This document shows, piece after piece, positions 57,951 to 64,000 of a DNA stretch of 64,000 nucleotides. Positions within the stretch are counted from its first letter, which is position 1. Every line of letters starts with the position of its first letter. Under the pieces are notes generated by a model. It did not search any database, was not told the DNA's origin, and worked only from the letters and a program-made list of their open reading frames with translations. Position numbers and translations under genes: made by a program. This DNA is from Terebella lapidaria (taxonomy: Eukaryota > Annelida > Polychaeta > Terebellida > Terebellidae): assembly GCA_949152475.1 (NCBI GenBank), contig OX424569.1, forward strand, positions 29,061,950-29,125,949, read 5' to 3'.

Positions 57951-58404
57951 TTTCACTGTCTAGTAATGCAAAATAGTTATGTATTATTTCCGCCATTCTC
58001 AAATATAACAACATAATGCCTCGCAGCAAAAAAGATACAATTGATCAATCCTGCTCCAAACATTCATACCAAAACTAGACGCTTCCGGTCGCCTACGACC
58101 GCTTGGGTGTATCCCCCGTAGCCCTATCATCTCTGTTGCCCCAAATATATCACTGTCAAGTGTGAAAAACTAGAGCAAGGGCTAAAAAAGATTACCAGAG
58201 AAATGTTAAATCTCAAGTCACAACTGTTTTCTTTTCCCCACCAAAATTGCTGCACTGATTTTCTGAGGTTATTGAAGGTCGAATTCAAAATCACCACCGA
58301 AATCTCTTTATATGAATTTCCATTCGACATGTTTGATAGAATAACGAAAATACAGATAGATCAATCTTTTCACCTATTTATATTTCAACTCTGAATATTT
58401 TACA

Positions 58405-59055
58405 AACTTGGTTCCAAGTTGAAATTCAAAGTAAAATTTGACCAAAAATGCATTTCAAGATGACGAAATTGGAGCCAGATTGAACTTCTCACCATAAGTT
58501 ATATTTCGACTCATAATACATGTATGTGCCAAACATGGTTTCAAGTTGAAATTCAAAGTAAAAGTTGACCAAAACTGCATTTCAAGATGACGAAATTGGA
58601 GCCAGATAGAACTTTTCGTCATAAGTTATAATTTAACTCATAATATGTGCCAAATTTGGTTTCAAGTTGAAATTCAAGCTAAAAGTTTACCAAAACTGCA
58701 TTTCAAGATGAAGAAATTGGAGCCAGATTGAACTTTTCATCATAAGCTATATTTTAACTCATAATATGTGCCAAACTTGGTTTCAAGTTGAAATTCAAAC
58801 TAAAAATTGACCAAAACTGCATTTCAAGATGAAAAAAAATGGAGCCAGATCGAACTTTTCACCATAAGTTATATTTCGACTTATAATATGTGCCAAACAT
58901 GCTCTCAAGTTGTAATTCAAAGTAAAAGTTGACCAAAACTGCATTTCAAGATGACGAAATTGGAGCCAGATCGAATTTTTCACCATAAGTTATATTTTAA
59001 TTCATAATTTGTGCCAAACATGGTCTCAAGTTGAAATTCAAAGTAAAAGCTGATC
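58405..59055 (+). repeat. Tandem array, five to six units of ~118 bases
   Basis: Each unit contains GGTTTCAAGTTGAAATTCAA, AGTAAAAGTTGACCAAAACTG, CATTTCAAGATGACGAAATT and GGAGCCAGATTGAACTTTTC, then a CATAAGTTATATTT segment. Units differ by small substitutions and one AT-indel. Noncoding. Confidence 0.9.
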
Positions 59056-59069
59056 AATGTTTTCATAAA

Positions 59070-59945
59070 AAGCTATTGTGATCAATAATAGACTTAACTA
59101 GCAAAAAAATAATGTTAACTTATTTGATCACACCATAAAATCTCTACTGGACAAAGCCTTCACCTTGTTGAGCCCATAAAATAAATATTTCTTGTCTTAA
59201 CTATTTTCATTGTGGTCAATAATAGACTTAACATGTAAAAATAAAGTTAACTTATTCGGTTACACCCAGAAATTTCTACCGGACAAAATCTTAACCCTGT
59301 TGAACTCAATAATAATTGTTTCTCATCTTAACTATTTTTATTGAGGTCAATAATAGACTTAACTAGCAAAAAAAATGTTAACTTATTTGGTTACAGACAT
59401 AAAATGTCTACTGGACAGAATCTTTACCTTGTTGAGCCCAATAATAAATATTTCTTGTCTTAACTATTTTTATTGTGGTCAATAATAGACTAAACTAGTA
59501 AAAATAATGTTAACTTATTCAGTACACCCATGAAATCTGTACTGGACATACTTTCACCTTGTTGAGCTTAAATAAATATTTCTCATCTTAACTATTTATA
59601 TTGTGGTCAATAATAGACTTAACTATTTTTATTGTGGTCAATAATAGACCTAACTAGTAAAAATAATGTTAACTTATTCGGTTACACCAATGAAATTTGT
59701 ACTGGACAAAACATTTACCTTGTTGAGGTTAATAATAAATATTTCTTGTCTTAACTATTTTTTATTGTGGTCAATAATAGACTTAACTATTAAAAATAAT
59801 GTTAACTTATTCAGTCACACCCATGAAATCTGTACTGGACAAAACCTTTACCTTGTTGAGCTTAATAATAAACGTTTCTCGTCTTAACTATTTTTATTGT
59901 GGACAATAATAGACTTAACTAGTAAAACTAATGTTAACTTATTCA
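59070..59945 (+). repeat. Tandem array, about seven units of ~130 bases
   Basis: Each unit contains GTGGTCAATAATAGACTTAAC, AAAATAATGTTAACTTATTC, CTGTACTGGACAAAACCTTT and ACCTTGTTGAGCTTAATAAT. One unit is shortened, with TCAATAATAGAC repeated after about 30 bases near 59609-59650. It abuts the preceding unrelated array. Confidence 0.9.
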
Positions 59946-60203
59946 GTAATATTGTCCTGTTTTCACTGAAAACTTCAGTTCTCCATTCTGAACAAGAAAC
60001 CAGTGTCATTACCTTCCATTGTACAGGATATTGGAATGATCGTACATGTCAAAATGGATATTTCAAAATTCTGTAATAAGTTAGGCTGTTAACATATTAA
60101 TATTTACATGATCATTCTAGAAAACGATTGGTTTCGTGTGACAGCCCTTCCCAACAACACTTCCAAATATTATCGAGATTTGTCAAAAATTGCCATCTGT
60201 AGA

Positions 60204-60545
60204 GCGTTCACAAGCCATGTGTCTCAAACAGGCCGTTTTCAATGCAAAATGTGTCCCCAAATGACCAATTCAGTTGCCACGGCAACCAAAATCGATTGGT
60301 GTCGGGATCTTACCATAATATATGTGCCTGCAAAAAATAATGGTGATCGGGTGAGAATTGCGGCCTGTAGCGCGTTCACAAGCCATGTGTCTCAAACAGG
60401 CTGTTTTCAATGCAAAATGTGTCCCCAAACGACCAATTCAGTTGCCACGGCAACCAAAATCGATTGGTGTCGGGATCTTATCATTATATATGTGCCTGCA
60501 AAAAATAATGGTGATCGGGTGAGAATTGCGGCCTGTAGCGCGTTC
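60204..60545 (+). repeat. Two tandem units of 165 bases
   Basis: The unit beginning GCGTTCACAAGCCATGTGTC occurs at 60204 and 60369 almost unchanged, and a third start at 60540 breaks off after a dozen bases into the GGACGC tract. The unit contains GTTGCCACGGCAAC. It creates a 166-codon open frame at 60108-60608 whose repeats are DNA-level; no domain is recognised. Confidence 0.85.
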
Positions 60546-60650
60546 ACAAGAAAATCTCTGCGGACGCGGACGCGGGCGCGGACGCGGACGACGAAGCCAA
60601 ATCCATAGTATCCGCCGAACTTTGTTCGGGGGATACAATAACCGTGTCTA
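60546..60650 (+). repeat. (GGACGC)-type tract followed by a hairpin and ATACAATAA
   Basis: GCGGACGCGGACGCGGGCGC and similar hexamers run to about 60592, then ATCCGCCGAACTTTGTTCGG then GGGATACAATAA. CCGCCGAAC / GTTCGGGGG forms a stem. Such tract-plus-hairpin ends are seen on dispersed invertebrate repeats. It is probably the 3' end of the same repeat family as the 165-base units. Confidence 0.55.
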
Positions 60651-61559
60651 ACGGATTGAAATCAATATGTTACATAACAGAACCAATTAGGGCCAATAGT
60701 GCGCATACAGCACTTACAATCTTGCTGGGGCACATTATGCTACGTTAATGCTTGCATCAAAACCTTCCAAACATCTTACAATCTTGCTGGGGCACATTAT
60801 GCTACGTTGATGCTTGAATCAAGACCTTCCAAACATACAACTACACACAACGAGTTCGCGTATTTTTTTAGGGTTTCCCTATTTGTTTTCACTTTGTCCA
60901 GCAACTCTTGACGCATCCGAACATGGTTGACCATGTCCATATGATTAGATATATTTTCACCTCAGTTTTCAAACTACTCTCGTTCGCGCTGTTTACACGT
61001 GATTTGACATTTATAACAGCAAACTATATTGTTTCACAACTGAAATGATTGCAAACGTATTCATCCACAATAAATTCCTCATTTTATTCCATAAGATTGA
61101 CACATTTTTGCAATGATTGCTTGACAAATGTCAAGATATCATACATAATTGTATTTCTATTATAAAGACATACCACACAAAATATGATGGTGGGTCTTGA
61201 TTGACAAACATTCTGTTATCATGTCTATGTTTTACTTCATTATGTCTTTAGTATCTGCACCATCCAAACTGCCGTGCCATACTGGTCTGCCTGTAATGGG
61301 CTCAGTGCTGAACTAATGATGCGAAATGAATCAGATTGGCTCCATTAGGTGGTTAGTTAGGCAGTAAGTCGCAACATTGGAGAAAGTGGCCGACAAATTA
61401 GTATACTGGAATCCCAGTCTATTTGTAATGGACACATATGTCTGAATGTGGAAACCGTGCTCAATTAATTGAAGTCAACCTATTCAATACAGTTTTCGAG
61501 TGGGAATCCATTTTCGTCTGTTGAAATGAATAGTGTATATAACGCAACAGACGTTTAGC
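60651..61559. other. Gene-free stretch with a short tandem pair
   Basis: TCTTACAATCTTGCTGGGGC plus ACATTATGCTACGTTGATGC occurs twice near 60713-60755 and 60773-60815. Otherwise nothing is recognised. Confidence 0.5.
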
Positions 61560-61965
61560 GTTTTCTCGACCTCTCTCTCAGGGAATGATATTGTATTTGT
61601 AGTTCTGATGCAGATTATGCAAGTGGAGAACTAGCCAAATGACATTGTGCATGTTCTTGGGCTTTCATAAATAACTATAAGATGACCTGTCACCGTGCTG
61701 CTTTCAAAACAACACACTGTTAGCTAGCGAAATATTAACGAATTCGGTGAAAGAGATTGAAAATAAATGTGGGGGAAACACGTGGTCACTCACTGACTCA
61801 TTCACGTACAAGAGGATTATGTTACATGCATTACATTTGTAAATGTACACTAGGATTCTTACAAGGATAAATAAATACTGTATTCTAGTGATGAATAGAC
61901 ATGGAATCAATACCCAGTATTAAGTATTCCGAGCAAACAAAACAGGGTCCGTTATCCAATCTCAT
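61560..61965 (+). repeat. Duplicated block B, second copy
   Basis: Matches the block at 56.9-57.95 kb (CCAAATGACATTGTGCATGT; TTAGCTAGCGAAATATTAACG; AATAAATGTGGGGGAAACAC; GGATTATGTTACATGCATTA). It is more compact than the first copy. Its end also contains the CAATACCCAGTATTAAGTAT repeat shared with 1042. Confidence 0.65.
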
Positions 61966-63474
61966 AGTCCGGGGACTATGAAAATAGAATATGAATAGAA
62001 AAATTTTCTATTCATAGAAAATAGACTATGAATAGAAAAAAAAGAAACACTGCAACGGAGTAACCTTGTTCCACAAAAAAATCACACCCACGTGTCCCTG
62101 TTTAACAGATTGTATTTTAGTCTTCATGTAACTTAATCAATTAGCACGCTGGAAACATGACCTTGAGTGCTGAGCTGTGTCTGAGAACTAATCAAACTAA
62201 CATGTTCTACTCACGATTGTACTGAATTTGTAACTCTACTGTTCTTTTTAGTGAACATATATTTATTAAAGGGATTGACAATTTAAAGGGATTGTGTTCA
62301 CGTACCGTGTGCAAACCGAAACGATATCCTACATGACATCAAACATAATAATTTGTAGAATTCGAAGTGTTACAATATAATACCAACTGATCCATCCGAA
62401 ACAAGGAATGAACAACATTAATTATTTCCAATTCTCTCAAGTACATTACTTGATCTCTAGAATGCTGTCCTTCCAAACTCACGAAAACACAGAGCAGTGT
62501 CACTGAATGGTTGACCTTGGTCTGGTGCAATAGAGTCCGAATCTAATCAAGCACAGATAATTCAACAGAGTCAACAAAATCAACACTTCAACAGAGGTGC
62601 CAGAGTTGTCACCTGCTGACAATTTTTAGACGAAACACGTCTTTGGGAGAATGTGACATAGCTGTCACAGCTGAAACACTGGGAGATTTATGCAAGGTAT
62701 AAATTCAGTGACCATTGATTGCGCAAAAAACCTCAAAATGCATTTCTTGTAAGAGCCGTTTCTGGATATCAGTAATCCTGGATGAGGGTCCATTCTTACA
62801 TTGAAAACGTAATGTCTCTCATGTGTAGTTCCTGTCATTTGTGACATTTGCCTTGTTCTCCAATGGAGCGACAATACATAATAAAGGATAATAATATGAC
62901 CAAAAATAGATGAGTACTGAGAAATATCTCTCATCAGTTTTGCATCATTTTGGACTGAACAATAAATCATCAATCAATGTAGTGCCTGCAGCATTTTAGG
63001 CTCTCGACAGCGGAAAATATCATCAGGTTCAGAAAGGTGTACACTTAATGGCCAACATGACCAATAAGCCAGACGACTTAGAAACTCGCGTGTTGACTGG
63101 ATGACCAGGATTAGTGCTTATGCTATACTATGTACTGATAAAAGTCTTCACTGTATTTTAACAGTGTTTTTGTTATCATTATTCAGTGCACCCAGGATGT
63201 TATAATTACAGACTGCCATAACGGTTCGTAGTTACTTTGAGTTTGCCCACATGAACATTTTCATCATCTGAAGAACCATTGTTTTCCATAGCTAGCTCTA
63301 AACTGACTTAAACCTACCATCATGTCTGATTAAATGGCCTTGATTCCACTAGTTAGAATTTTTGTGAACCAAACTAACCTGCTTTATCTGGACACGCATA
63401 AATTAGGATATCATCCAGATTAGCTACGACTGAGTCACCCATGGGAAATAGACCCCTGGACAGCACGCATTGTT
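61966..63474. other. Gene-free stretch
   Basis: Simple reiteration of AATAGAAAATAGACTATGAA-like strings at about 61980-62040. No gene is supported. Confidence 0.5.
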
Positions 63475-64000
63475 TATTGCTAATAGTGGTGCATAATCTA
63501 CTCGATGCAACTCAACAGTAGGTTTAAATGTGTTTTACACCTAATGAATATTTGATGCCTCGTCAGAAGGGAGAATATGGAGTGAAATGGAGTCGGGGTA
63601 AGAAGGTCGTGTTATTCAAGGCTGCTCGAGATGAAATTAATAATACAATCTGATTAGAAGTATCTGATAAAATGTGATATCCATTAATGGCATGACAATT
63701 TGTAGATATCTCCGGTGTCTAATATACCAAGAGACAAAACCTAATATGTACTTTCCATAGCAATACAGTGATGAAATTGTTGAGACGAAAGATGAAATAT
63801 AGCTTGCTGGGTTCAAACCCCACAAGATAATTATAGTTTTATAAGTTATACGGCTGAGGTAGCATTCCATACATCATTGTGGGTTTAACAAAAAAAAACA
63901 ACAACAGTAAATTATTAACATGAACAGTTATTACCTAATACTTACCGATCTTGTCTGATAGTTGGCTGCATTTCTTAATGCAATGATGTGTTATGTTGAA
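63475..64000 (+). repeat. Duplicated block A, second copy (runs off the window)
   Basis: Same landmarks as the block at 53.8 kb, reaching AATGCAATGATGTGTTATGT at the window edge. A GGGTTCAAACCCCAC string near 63809 looks like a tRNA B box but has no A box at the right distance. Confidence 0.75.

Noticed and set aside
60108..60608. 166-codon open frame with internal protein repeats
   Set aside because: The repeats are at DNA level (165-base units, divisible by three), and the frame ends in a GGACGC tract. No domain is present.
63800..63825. B-box-like GGGTTCAAACCCCAC
   Set aside because: No A box at tRNA distance, and the homologous position in the first block copy at 54.1 kb lacks it.

Overview
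This is a gene-poor stretch of an animal nuclear genome. The evidence is a rhodopsin-class GPCR with a likely 5'UTR splice acceptor, AATAAA signals, many small DNA-transposon relatives, minisatellites, tRNA-like elements and an LTR retrotransposon. The AT-rich background and the style of GPCR and reductase fit a marine invertebrate, perhaps a mollusc- or brachiopod-like lophotrochozoan. The taxon is an inference. No bacterial operons, CRISPR arrays or phage features were seen.

Layout. 1-8.1 kb is intergenic and repeat-rich, with a retroelement ORF tail, a CCCTCGCCC-ended element and a possible LINE 3' tail. An intact intronless-ORF GPCR lies at 8161-9135, followed by a minisatellite in the presumed 3'UTR. 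10.9-13.3 kb holds two element copies in inverted orientation. A DFR-like extended SDR gene is at 13836-14906 on the minus strand. 15-33 kb is noncoding but rich in structured repeats: foldback elements, a 457-bp identical direct-repeat pair, tandem arrays, and an 893-bp TTAA-flanked inverted-repeat element nested inside another repeat.

34652-44009 is a GC-rich LTR retrotransposon of the Ty3/gypsy type. It sits inside an older host repeat whose interrupted halves are recognisable on both sides. The two LTRs are about 97-98% identical. It keeps a gag remnant and an integrase, has no visible protease, reverse transcriptase or RNase H, and carries a long extra 3' reading frame with two C2H2 zinc fingers, a basic stretch and low-complexity flanks. 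That extra ORF is the most unusual coding content in the window.

44.6-47 kb carries a decayed 3' fragment of the same SDR gene and then a second intact SDR copy (45918-46985, minus). The window therefore holds at least three members of a tandem SDR family, with the retroelement between copies. The two intact copies are far more alike in their 5' halves than their 3' halves, which suggests gene conversion.

48-64 kb has a tRNA-Thr-like relic, more inverted-repeat elements (notably a TA-flanked 1069-bp element with arrays of the palindrome CATACGTATG), a decayed segmental duplication and several tandem arrays. The GPCR and the SDR genes have no evident joint function. Small exons of multi-exon genes could be missed by reading alone.
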